Assembly: GCA_026984415.1 (NCBI GenBank)
Contig: JALSSE010000403.1
Location: 1-7,690 of the forward strand
Reading direction: 5' to 3'
DNA: 7,690 nt
Origin: Hydrogenothermaceae bacterium
Lineage (GTDB): Bacteria > Aquificota > Aquificae > Hydrogenothermales > Hydrogenothermaceae
Under the pieces are notes generated by a model. It searched no databases. It was not told the DNA's origin and saw nothing but the letters and a program-made list of their open reading frames with translations. This document shows positions 1-5,840 of the stretch, piece by piece (position 1 is the first letter of the stretch; every line of letters begins with the position of its first letter). Made by a program: the position numbers and the translations under genes.

Positions 1-702
1 CAGATTTTAGTCAATTTTATAGACTCTTTTAATGATTCAATATTGGTTATGGCTAAATGGATTATAAAACTCTCTCCAATAGGTGTTTTTGCACTGATTG
101 CCTATGTTGTTGCTGAAAAAGGATTAAATACACTCTTTTCACTGTGGCATTATGTTGTTCTTGTAATTATTGGACTTTTATTCCATGCAGTATTTAATTT
201 AGGATTGATTGGATTTATATTCGGAAAATTTAACCCTGTAAAATACTTTCTAAAAGTTAAAGAAGCTATACTTGTTGCATTTTCAACATCTTCAAGCTCT
301 GCCACACTTCCAGTTTCAATAGAAGTTGCTGAAGAAAAAGCAGGTATAACTAAAAAAGTGGCTGGCTTTATTCTACCATTAGGTGCAACTATAAATATGG
401 ATGGAACAGCCCTCTATGAAGCTGTTGCTGCAATGTTTATAGCCCATGTTTACGGAATTGATTTAACAATAACACAACAAATAATTATTTTTGTAACGGC
501 TTCAATTGCTGCAATTGGTGCTGCTGGAATTCCAAGTGCTGGACTTGTAACAATGACACTTGTTTTCAGTGCAGTTGGATTACCTGTAGAAGGTATAGCA
601 CTTATTCTTGCAGTTGATAGATTTTTAGATATGCTTAGAACAGCTATAAATGTGTGGGGAGACCTTGTTGGAGCAAAAATAATTAACAGGTTTATAAAAT
701 AA
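1..702 (+). CDS. Dicarboxylate/amino acid:cation symporter (DAACS family), C-terminal part, 5' end outside window
   Basis: This is an inner-membrane secondary transporter, likely for aspartate/glutamate or C4-dicarboxylates coupled to Na+ or H+. The frame is open to base 1, so 233 C-terminal residues are visible of a family usually 400-450 long; the TTG near 43 is internal. Visible in order are the serine-rich re-entrant loop HP1 (STSSSSATLP, about 283-312), the TM7 motif NMDGT (394-408), the HP2 loop GAAGIPSAG, and the TM8 motif D-R-F-L-D-M-L-R-T-A-I-N-V-W-G-D (616-663). The TM8 residues that align with D390, D394, R397, N401 and D405 of GltPh are all kept. The retained Arg is the one that pairs with a substrate side-chain carboxylate, which favours an acidic substrate. 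The exact substrate cannot be told. The AEC permease gene follows after 1 nt and is probably co-transcribed. Confidence 0.93.
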   Translation, partial: QILVNFIDSFNDSILVMAKWIIKLSPIGVFALIAYVVAEKGLNTLFSLWHYVVLVIIGLLFHAVFNLGLIGFIFGKFNPVKYFLKVKEAILVAFSTSSSSATLPVSIEVAEEKAGITKKVAGFILPLGATINMDGTALYEAVAAMFIAHVYGIDLTITQQIIIFVTASIAAIGAAGIPSAGLVTMTLVFSAVGLPVEGIALILAVDRFLDMLRTAINVWGDLVGAKIINRFIK

Positions 703-703
703 A

Positions 704-1618
704 ATGTTAGAAAATTTATTTTCTGTAGTCCTTTTTTTCTCTTTAGGATACATTTTTAGAAAATTTAAAATCTTTACAGAAGAATCTTCAAAAACCTTAA
801 TAGATTTTATAATTTATGTTGCTTTTCCAGCCCTTGTCATATATAACGTTCAATTTTTAGAGCTTAAAATTTCGTATTTATGGATTTTAGTATTGGGATG
901 GATTGCAATAATTTTCTCAATAATTATCTCTTTTTTAGCTGGTAAGTTTTTAAAATTAAACAGAATTACACTGGCATCTTTTGTTATGATGGCAAGTTTT
1001 GGTAATACATCATTTTTAGGAATTCCTTTTAACATGGCTTTATTTGGAGAAGAATCCGTAAAGTATGTGATTATATTTGACCAGTTTGCCTCTTTTTTAC
1101 CTGTTGTTATTTTATCTCCATTCATTTTAGCTTATGGTCAGGGTACAGGAAGTATAAAAATAGACTGGAAAAAAATAATAACCTTTCCTCCTTTTATTAC
1201 TTTAATATTTTCATTTTTAATTAAACCATTTTTTCACATTCCAGATTTTATCCTTGGAAGTTTACACCTTTTAGGTTTGACAGTTGTTCCACTTGCTTTA
1301 TTTTCTGTTGGGCTAAACCTGAGATTTTCAAATCTAAAGGAAAGAATAAGAGATGTTACAGCTGTTTTATTCATAAAAATGATTTTTGTTCCTTCTATAT
1401 TTCTGGCATTTTTTATTTTTGCTGGAATAGAATCTGGATTGTTTACTAAAGTTGCAATAATAGAGATAGCAATGCCTCCAATGGTTTTAGCGTCTATTTT
1501 AGTGATAGGAGCAGGTTTAGATAAAGATTTAGCTGCTTCTTCTGTGGCCAGTGGAATAATCTTTAGTTTCTTTTCTGTTCCTATTTTTTATATTCTTATA
1601 AATAGATTGATATTCTAA
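704..1618 (+). CDS. AEC-family (auxin efflux carrier-like) transporter
   Basis: A 304-residue integral membrane protein of the Mem_trans/AEC family, which includes bacterial malate, malonate and aspartate permeases and plant auxin carriers. It is full length for the bacterial family. About ten hydrophobic segments span the protein. Family hallmarks are GNTSFLGIP (residues 100-108), the P-L-A-L-F-S-V-G-L segment (196-204), and the C-terminal block E-I-A-M-P-P-M...G-A-G-L-D-K-D-L-A (about 254-277). The start codon is 1 nt after the stop of the upstream symporter and has only a weak CAGG upstream (about 13 nt away), so translation is probably coupled. Pairing with a DAACS symporter suggests shared handling of organic or amino acids; import or export cannot be decided. 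The last codons carry the promoter of the next gene. Confidence 0.88.
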   Translation: MLENLFSVVLFFSLGYIFRKFKIFTEESSKTLIDFIIYVAFPALVIYNVQFLELKISYLWILVLGWIAIIFSIIISFLAGKFLKLNRITLASFVMMASFGNTSFLGIPFNMALFGEESVKYVIIFDQFASFLPVVILSPFILAYGQGTGSIKIDWKKIITFPPFITLIFSFLIKPFFHIPDFILGSLHLLGLTVVPLALFSVGLNLRFSNLKERIRDVTAVLFIKMIFVPSIFLAFFIFAGIESGLFTKVAIIEIAMPPMVLASILVIGAGLDKDLAASSVASGIIFSFFSVPIFYILINRLIF

Positions 1619-1634
1619 TTTTATATATTATAAT
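1607..1634 (+). promoter_or_regulatory. Sigma70-type promoter for the SQR-like gene
   Basis: The -35 box TTGATA (1607-1612, 5 of 6 to consensus) and -10 box TATAAT (1629-1634, perfect) are separated by 16 bp. The -35 box lies in the last codons of the AEC gene. Transcription would start near 1641, giving a leader of about 30 nt that contains the Shine-Dalgarno GGAGG (1661-1665), 6 nt before the ATG at 1672. This separates the flavoprotein gene from the transporter operon. The region is very AT-rich, so chance matches are possible, but two good boxes with allowed spacing directly before a strong ribosome site are persuasive. Confidence 0.65.
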
Positions 1635-1671
1635 ATTTATAGTTAGCTAATATTAACCTTGGAGGTTTAAA

Positions 1672-2850
1672 ATGAAAAGAATTCTTGTGTTAGGTGGCGG
1701 TATCGGTGGAGTAGAAGCAGCAATCAGTTTGACTAAGCAGTTTAAAAAAGACAAAAACTATGAGATAACCCTTATTTCAGAGAGGGATTTTCTTTATATT
1801 TACCCAATAACAATATGGATTCCAGTTGGTAAGAGAAATTTTGAAGATGTAACACTTAGTATTCCCAAAATTGCTGACATACACGGGTTTAAATTTTTAA
1901 AAGAAAAAGTTCAAAAAATAATCGCCAGAGAAAACAAAGTTATTACAGATAAACAGGAACATAATTATGATTATGTTATAGTTGCTTTAGGTGGAACAAA
2001 ATTAAGACCAAAAGGAATAGAGAATACATTATCAATATGTGGTTCTCCAGAAGAAGCTTTACAGATAAGAGATAGGCTTTTTGAGCTTATAGAAAAAGGG
2101 AATGGAACAATTGCAGCTGGATTTGGTGGGAATCCAAAAGACCCAACAGCAGTTAGAGGTGGTCCAGTTTTTGAAGTTTTATTTAATATTGATACTCTAT
2201 TAAGGGATAAAAAAATAAGAGATAAGTTTAACTTGATATTTTTCAGCCCTTCTGCTGAAGCTGGAAAAAGACTTGGTGAATCAGGAATGAAAAGATTACA
2301 AAAGCTGTTTATGGATAAAAAAATTCAACCAGTCCTTGGAAAAAAAATAAAAGAGTTTCAAAAAGATGGAATTTTGTTTGAAGATGATACAAAAATACAA
2401 ACAGACTTAACCCTTTTTACACCAGGGCTTCAGGGTAATCCAGTTTTACGTGAATCTGATTTACCTTTAACAGAAGCAGGTTTTGTTCCAATTGATGATT
2501 ACTGCAGGGCAAAAGGATTTGAAAATTGTTATGTTATTGGTGATAGTGCCTATTTTGAAGGTCCTGATTGGAGAGCTAAACAGGGTCATATTGCGGAAGT
2601 TATGGCAAGGGCTTCTGCAAAAAACATTAAATTACAGGAAGAAGGAAAAGAACCTGAAGAAACATACAAAGGTCATCTCTCTATTTTATGTGTAATGGAT
2701 TTAGGAAGACAGGGGGTTTTTGTTTATAGAAATGATAAAAAGGCAATTGCTCCAATGGGAGCATGGGCACACTGGGCAAAATTAGCATGGGAAAAATATT
2801 ACAAATTACACAAACTTGGAAAAGCTCCTACTATTGATATTGAATTGTGA
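1672..2850 (+). CDS. Sulfide:quinone reductase-like FAD-dependent oxidoreductase lacking the Cys156 equivalent
   Basis: A 392-residue two-dinucleotide-domain flavoprotein of the SQR/flavocytochrome c sulfide dehydrogenase/NDH-2 group. Seen: the N-terminal FAD site GGGIGG (8-13), the second FAD motif CYVIGD (286-291), and a C-terminal amphipathic stretch, MGAWAHWAKLAWEKYY (362-377). That stretch closely matches the membrane-anchoring end of Aquifex SQR as I recall it. Cys123 (SICGSPEEA) and Cys340 (LSILCVMDLG) line up with Aquifex Cys124 and Cys347. The position of Aquifex Cys156 (C-F-G-P-A-Y-E-F context) reads V-R-G-G-P-V-F-E-V, with Arg162 in place of Cys. Two more cysteines are 278 and 286. 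The fold and peripheral inner-membrane, quinone-reducing role are likely. Sulfide as donor is uncertain because a cysteine of the usual polysulfide bridge is gone. It appears to be monocistronic with its own promoter. The C-terminus is shorter than that of classical SQRs (about 430 residues). Confidence 0.8.
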   Translation: MKRILVLGGGIGGVEAAISLTKQFKKDKNYEITLISERDFLYIYPITIWIPVGKRNFEDVTLSIPKIADIHGFKFLKEKVQKIIARENKVITDKQEHNYDYVIVALGGTKLRPKGIENTLSICGSPEEALQIRDRLFELIEKGNGTIAAGFGGNPKDPTAVRGGPVFEVLFNIDTLLRDKKIRDKFNLIFFSPSAEAGKRLGESGMKRLQKLFMDKKIQPVLGKKIKEFQKDGILFEDDTKIQTDLTLFTPGLQGNPVLRESDLPLTEAGFVPIDDYCRAKGFENCYVIGDSAYFEGPDWRAKQGHIAEVMARASAKNIKLQEEGKEPEETYKGHLSILCVMDLGRQGVFVYRNDKKAIAPMGAWAHWAKLAWEKYYKLHKLGKAPTIDIEL

Positions 2851-2858
2851 AAATTATA

Positions 2859-2887
2859 TTTCAAAAATTATAAAAAACTGATAGAAT
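2859..2887 (+). promoter_or_regulatory. Candidate extended -10 promoter for the coiled-coil lipoprotein
   Basis: TG-A-TAGAAT (2879-2887) is an extended -10 element with 5 of 6 consensus -10 bases. A poor -35 (TTTCAA, 2859-2864) sits 17 bp upstream. An alternative pair is TTGTGA (2845-2850) with TATAAA (2869-2874), spacing 18. Either start gives a leader of about 50-65 nt ending in AAGGAGGT (2930-2937), a near-perfect anti-16S match 6 nt before the ATG at 2944. Such a strong ribosome site suits an abundant structural lipoprotein. I see no convincing terminator for the upstream flavoprotein gene in this gap, so read-through is possible. Confidence 0.4.
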
Positions 2888-2943
2888 AAATAATGTGTCC
2901 GAAATAAAACAAAAGAAATTTTCAAAACCAAGGAGGTCTTAAT

Positions 2944-3345
2944 ATGTTTAAAAACTTAGTAAAAGCTGGGGTAGTGTTATCGGCAACTGCAATTATATTC
3001 ACAGGTTGTGCTCCAAAAGATTATATTGACAGCCAGATTAAGCCAATTGCTAAAAAAGTCAACACTTTAGAGGAAAAGGTTAACAATTTAGAAGCTAAAG
3101 TTAACAACTTAGAAGCAGAAATAAACAGCTTAAAAGAAACAACTGCAAATAACTCAACTGAAATTCAAAATGTTGGAAAAGAGGTTGATATTTTAAAAGC
3201 TGAAACTGAAAGAATAAAAGCATCAGCAGATGACTGTAATGCAAAATGTGAACAGGCATTAAATAAAGTTAACGAATTAGAAGCTGAAATTAAAAGACAG
3301 TCTGAAAATGTAGAAAAATTACTACAAAAATCTTATAGAAAATAA
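2944..3345 (+). CDS. Lpp-like coiled-coil outer-membrane lipoprotein ending in Tyr-Arg-Lys
   Basis: A 133-residue predicted lipoprotein. Residues 1-21 form a signal peptide (K3, K7, then a hydrophobic core) ending in the lipobox F-T-G-C with lipidated Cys22. Ala at +2 would not hold it in the inner membrane by the E. coli rule. From about residue 32 to 126 every a and d heptad position can be read without a break: I32/I35, V39/L42, V46/L49, V53/L56, I60/L63, then on to V109/L112 and V123/L126. This indicates one long rod. Four tandem heptads (VNTLEEK, VNNLEAK, VNNLEAE, INSLKET) are nearly identical. Cys98 and Cys102 sit at core positions. The last residues, K-S-Y-R-K, match the K-Y-R-K end of E. 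coli Lpp, whose final Lys is bonded to peptidoglycan. The mature part is 112 residues against 58 in Lpp. It meets a LysM-YkuD transpeptidase gene tail to tail. Lipoprotein and coiled coil are seen directly; wall attachment is inferred. Confidence 0.85.
   Translation: MFKNLVKAGVVLSATAIIFTGCAPKDYIDSQIKPIAKKVNTLEEKVNNLEAKVNNLEAEINSLKETTANNSTEIQNVGKEVDILKAETERIKASADDCNAKCEQALNKVNELEAEIKRQSENVEKLLQKSYRK
3058..3141 (+). repeat. Four tandem 21-nt heptad repeats, with a fifth dispersed copy
   Basis: Four consecutive 21-nt units (3058-3078, 3079-3099, 3100-3120, 3121-3141) each encode one heptad of the coiled coil. Units 2 and 3 differ at only 3 of 21 bases; units 1 and 4 are more diverged. A fifth unit at 3268-3288 (VNELEAE) also matches unit 3 at 18 of 21 bases. 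The likeness includes synonymous positions, which points to duplication within the gene rather than only selection for heptads. Confidence 0.75.
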
Positions 3346-4626
3346 TTACTCAAAGGGGATTGCATATCCCCTTTGTAAAAGTTTTAATTTTATTTCATAA
3401 ATATTTTTCTTCTTTATATCCTTTATATAAGAAGATATTTTTTGTAAAAACTCATCTAAATCTATACTTCCATCTGTTGAAATTTCAACGTAAAGCTTTT
3501 TAGCTTTAAATCCAAACTTGTAGGGTAAATCTATAACTTTAACTTTTGTGCCTTCTTTTACCAAATCAAATAATCTTTCTACATCGTGGTTATACATCCT
3601 TATACAGCCGTGGCTTACTTTCATTCCTATTCCAAATTTTTTATTTGTTCCGTGGATAAGTAAAGCTGTATTTCCAAGTCTCATAGCTCTGGTTCCAAGA
3701 GGATTATCTTCTCCCGGTGGAAAAACATCTGGAAGTTCTGGATTTTCTTTTTTTATATTTTCTGGAACATACCATGAAGGATTTTCTCTTTTTTGTGAAA
3801 TTTCGTATTCTCCAGTTTTTGTTCCTGTTTCATCAGTTCCAATCCCGACTGGAAAAGTGATTACATATTTTTTTCCTTCTATTTCTGTAGGATAGTAAAG
3901 TCTTTTTTCAGAAAGGTTTATATAGATGGTGTTTAACTGGTAGTTTATTTCTGGAATAATTCTTCTCCGTGGAATTAAAATCATATCACCTTTTTTAATA
4001 GCAAATGGATTTATATCTGGATTTGCAAGCCTTAACTCAAAATAACCCATATCTGTCTGTTTGGCTATTTCAACAAGAGTTTGGTTTTCAGGGGAGATAT
4101 ACAGCTTATTTTCACCAAAAACTGTATTATCATCTTCTAAAAGGAAAATATTTTTTCCAAGTTCAAATCCTTTAACAGTTTTATACTCTTTCTCTAACTC
4201 ATTTTTTAAAAAAGAAAATTTATCAAAAAGGGTATTTACAATATCAAATTCCTCTTTTCTCTGGAAATACATCACAACCCTTGCTATTAAATCTCTTGAA
4301 AGATAATCCTTACCATAGGTCAAAACGAGTTTATAAAGTTTTTTTGAATTTCCAGTGTAGTAATAAGCTGCGACTAATGTTTGTATAACTTTACCTTTGT
4401 TTGGGTCATCTATTGGAGCTTTTTTTAAGTATTCTTCAGCTTTTGGAATAACAAGTGCATATAAACCATCAACGTATAATCCCTGTATCTGATAAAACAA
4501 TTCATTGAGATATTTTTCTTCTTCAAAAAGGAAAAATGGGTCTTCTGATATTATATTTTTTTTCTCTTCTGCGTGAATAAAAGAAAAAATAAATAACACA
4601 CTAAAAATAAAAATTACCCTTTCCAT
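3346..4626 (-). CDS. L,D-transpeptidase with helical N-terminal, LysM and YkuD domains (ErfK/YbiS/YcfS type)
   Basis: A periplasmic cell-wall enzyme. An ATG at 4626 gives 426 residues; a GTG at 4635 adds three. I prefer the ATG, because the GTG has a GGG only 2 nt upstream, too close for a ribosome site. Numbering from the GTG: signal peptide about 4-22 (cut after I-H-A), a TPR-like helical region about 45-165, a LysM domain about 178-222 (N-P-D-I-N-P-F...G-D-M-I-L-I-P), and a YkuD catalytic domain about 235-370. Catalytic motifs are H-G-T-N (His328) and S-H-G-C-I-R-M (His342, Cys344, the acyl-enzyme nucleophile). A C-terminal extension of about 60 residues follows. The LysM-YkuD core, with F-G-I-G-M-x-V-S before the Cys motif, resembles the E. 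coli enzymes that attach Lpp to diaminopimelate, more than minimal 3-3 cross-linkers. It is the last gene of the - strand cluster and converges with the Lpp-like lipoprotein with no intervening base. Which reaction it catalyses, tethering or 3-3 cross-linking, is not proved. Confidence 0.92.
   Translation of the reverse strand: MERVIFIFSVLFIFSFIHAEEKKNIISEDPFFLFEEEKYLNELFYQIQGLYVDGLYALVIPKAEEYLKKAPIDDPNKGKVIQTLVAAYYYTGNSKKLYKLVLTYGKDYLSRDLIARVVMYFQRKEEFDIVNTLFDKFSFLKNELEKEYKTVKGFELGKNIFLLEDDNTVFGENKLYISPENQTLVEIAKQTDMGYFELRLANPDINPFAIKKGDMILIPRRRIIPEINYQLNTIYINLSEKRLYYPTEIEGKKYVITFPVGIGTDETGTKTGEYEISQKRENPSWYVPENIKKENPELPDVFPPGEDNPLGTRAMRLGNTALLIHGTNKKFGIGMKVSHGCIRMYNHDVERLFDLVKEGTKVKVIDLPYKFGFKAKKLYVEISTDGSIDLDEFLQKISSYIKDIKKKNIYEIKLKLLQRGYAIPFE
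3351..3375. terminator. Bidirectional terminator hairpin inside the transpeptidase 3' coding end
   Basis: A perfect 10-bp stem pairs CAAAGGGGAT (3351-3360) with ATCCCCTTTG (3366-3375) around a 5-nt loop (3361-3365). Four G-C pairs form the core. On the + strand the stem runs into TTTGT and a T-rich stretch (3381-3395); on the - strand it is followed by TTTGAGTAATTATTTT. The hairpin lies 5 bp past the lipoprotein stop codon and encodes the final residues (Q-R-G-Y-A-I-P-F-E) of the transpeptidase. One element can therefore end both convergent transcripts. The T tracts are interrupted, so efficiency is uncertain. Confidence 0.65.
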
Positions 4627-4650
4627 ATTTTGCACAACCCACGTTTTATA

Positions 4651-5226
4651 TTATTTAGTTTTATTGTAAAAACAAAGAACCCTTTGTAATGCTGTATAAT
4701 GGGAACCTAAAGCTATTAAAACAACTGCAACTTCTAATAACCCTAAAAATAGAGACACGATTAATAAAATTGACCTTTCTGGTCTTTCAAAAATTCCCAC
4801 TTTACAATCTATTCCTAAACCTTCAGCCCTTGCCCTTGTATAGCTAACTAAAAAAGAACCTGCAATTGCAAACATTGAAAACAAAAACATATAAAAATTA
4901 TCTCTAAATAGATATGCTGCTGCCATTAATGGTAAAAAATCCGAATATCTATCAATAACAGAATCTAAAAATGCTCCAAACTTAGTCTGCATATTATACT
5001 TTCTGGCAAGGGCACCATCTAACATATCACATAAATTCCCAATTGTTATAAATATTCCTGCAATTATTAAAAGGTCAAAAAATATAAAATAAGAGCCTAT
5101 GGTTATAAATCCGATACCTACTATAGTTAATGTATTTGGAGAAATATTCTTTTTATGAAGGAAATCAACTACAGGTTCTATTCCTTTTTCAAATGTAGGT
5201 TTTAGCTGTTTAATTATTTCGCTCAT
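4651..5226 (-). CDS. CDP-alcohol phosphatidyltransferase, phosphatidylinositol-phosphate synthase-like
   Basis: A 191-residue inner-membrane phospholipid head-group enzyme that transfers an alcohol or alcohol phosphate onto a CDP-activated lipid. The full CDP-alcohol phosphotransferase signature is at residues 67-92: D-M-L-D-G-A-L-A-R, then eight residues, G-A-F-L-D-S-V-I-D, giving the four metal-binding Asp 67, 70, 88 and 92. About six hydrophobic segments surround it. The head group is not certain. The I-S-P-N-T-L-T start, the F-E-R-P-E-R-S segment (147-152) and the T-A-L-Q-R-V-L end recall phosphatidyl- and archaetidylinositol-phosphate synthases more than PgsA or PssA; this is from memory of the families. 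Phosphatidylinositol is reported in Aquificales lipids, which fits. The gene overlaps the end of trpF by 17 bp and has its own AAAGGA about 6 nt before the ATG, so translation is likely coupled. Confidence 0.85.
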   Translation of the reverse strand: MSEIIKQLKPTFEKGIEPVVDFLHKKNISPNTLTIVGIGFITIGSYFIFFDLLIIAGIFITIGNLCDMLDGALARKYNMQTKFGAFLDSVIDRYSDFLPLMAAAYLFRDNFYMFLFSMFAIAGSFLVSYTRARAEGLGIDCKVGIFERPERSILLIVSLFLGLLEVAVVLIALGSHYTALQRVLCFYNKTK

Positions 5227-5839
5227 AATATTCCTTTGCAGTGTTAATGAAATTTTTAACTTTTTCTAAATCTTTAATTCCAGGTTCTATTTCAAGTTTT
5301 GATGAAGCATCTATTCCATAAGGGTTTATTTGTTCCAGCAATTTAGAAATATTTTCAGAGGATAAACCACCTGAAAGTATAAGCTTATCAGTCATTTCTG
5401 ATATTTTTCTTGCAAGCTCTGGATTTATCTGTTTTCCAGTTCCTCCGTACTCCCCTTCTTTATAGGCATCTATCAGGATAAGATAATCTTCTTTTATAAA
5501 CGGTTCTATTTTTTTTATATCGTTTTCACTTTTTATTCTAAATGCCTTTATAACCTTTTCTTTTGGAAAATTTTTTACAAATTCTAAAGTTTCTTCCCCG
5601 TGGAACTGAACCATATTCACAATTTTTAATAGCTCTTCAACTTCCCTTTTTTCTGAATTTACAACAACAGCAACCAATTTAATATTTTCAGGTAAAGATT
5701 TTTTAATTTCCTTTATTTTATCTAAATCAATAAATCTTGGACTTTTTGGATAAAAAATGACACCGATATGCGTAGCACCTAAATTTCCTATCTTATTTGC
5801 CTGTTCTTTTTGTGTTATTCCACAGATTTTTATAAACAT
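5210..5839 (-). CDS. trpF: Phosphoribosylanthranilate isomerase
   Basis: Cytosolic enzyme of tryptophan synthesis that converts N-(5'-phosphoribosyl)anthranilate to CdRP by an Amadori rearrangement. At 209 residues it is full length for a single-domain (beta/alpha)8 TrpF. Seen: K-I-C-G-I-T at the N-terminus with the catalytic base Cys6, F-H-G-E (79-82), the general acid Asp124 in I-L-I-D-A, the phosphate-binding loop G-G-T-G-K (132-136), L-S-G-G-L (155-159), and D-A-S-S-K-L-E...P-G-I-K-D (177-190). The last motif usually reads S-S-G-V-E; here Gly-Val is Lys-Leu. The start codon is 1 nt after the stop of the LolB-like gene with no clear Shine-Dalgarno, so it depends on translational coupling. 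No other trp gene is nearby, consistent with the scattered trp genes of Aquificales. Its place between envelope genes looks like genomic packing rather than a functional link. Confidence 0.96.
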   Translation of the reverse strand: MFIKICGITQKEQANKIGNLGATHIGVIFYPKSPRFIDLDKIKEIKKSLPENIKLVAVVVNSEKREVEELLKIVNMVQFHGEETLEFVKNFPKEKVIKAFRIKSENDIKKIEPFIKEDYLILIDAYKEGEYGGTGKQINPELARKISEMTDKLILSGGLSSENISKLLEQINPYGIDASSKLEIEPGIKDLEKVKNFINTAKEYYERNN

Positions 5840-5840
5840 T

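Noticed and set aside
43..45. TTG as start codon of the first gene
   Set aside because: The frame is open to base 1 and the residues before it already look like DAACS sequence, so the gene simply starts outside the window.
850..1125. 91-codon open frame on the - strand inside the AEC gene
   Set aside because: No ribosome site or recognisable domain; it is antisense to a clear membrane-protein gene.
2483..2695. 70-codon open frame on the + strand inside the SQR-like gene
   Set aside because: Out-of-frame shadow of well-supported flavoprotein sequence, with no independent support.
3058..3141. 21-nt repeats considered as a CRISPR array or regulatory repeat
   Set aside because: The units are contiguous without spacers, in frame, and each encodes a coiled-coil heptad.
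3548..3895. 115-codon open frame on the + strand opposite the YkuD domain
   Set aside because: It is antisense to the conserved catalytic motifs and has no domain or ribosome site of its own.
4061..4306. 81-codon open frame on the + strand opposite the transpeptidase N-terminal region
   Set aside because: Low-complexity Ser/Phe-rich antisense frame, typical of a shadow in AT-rich DNA.
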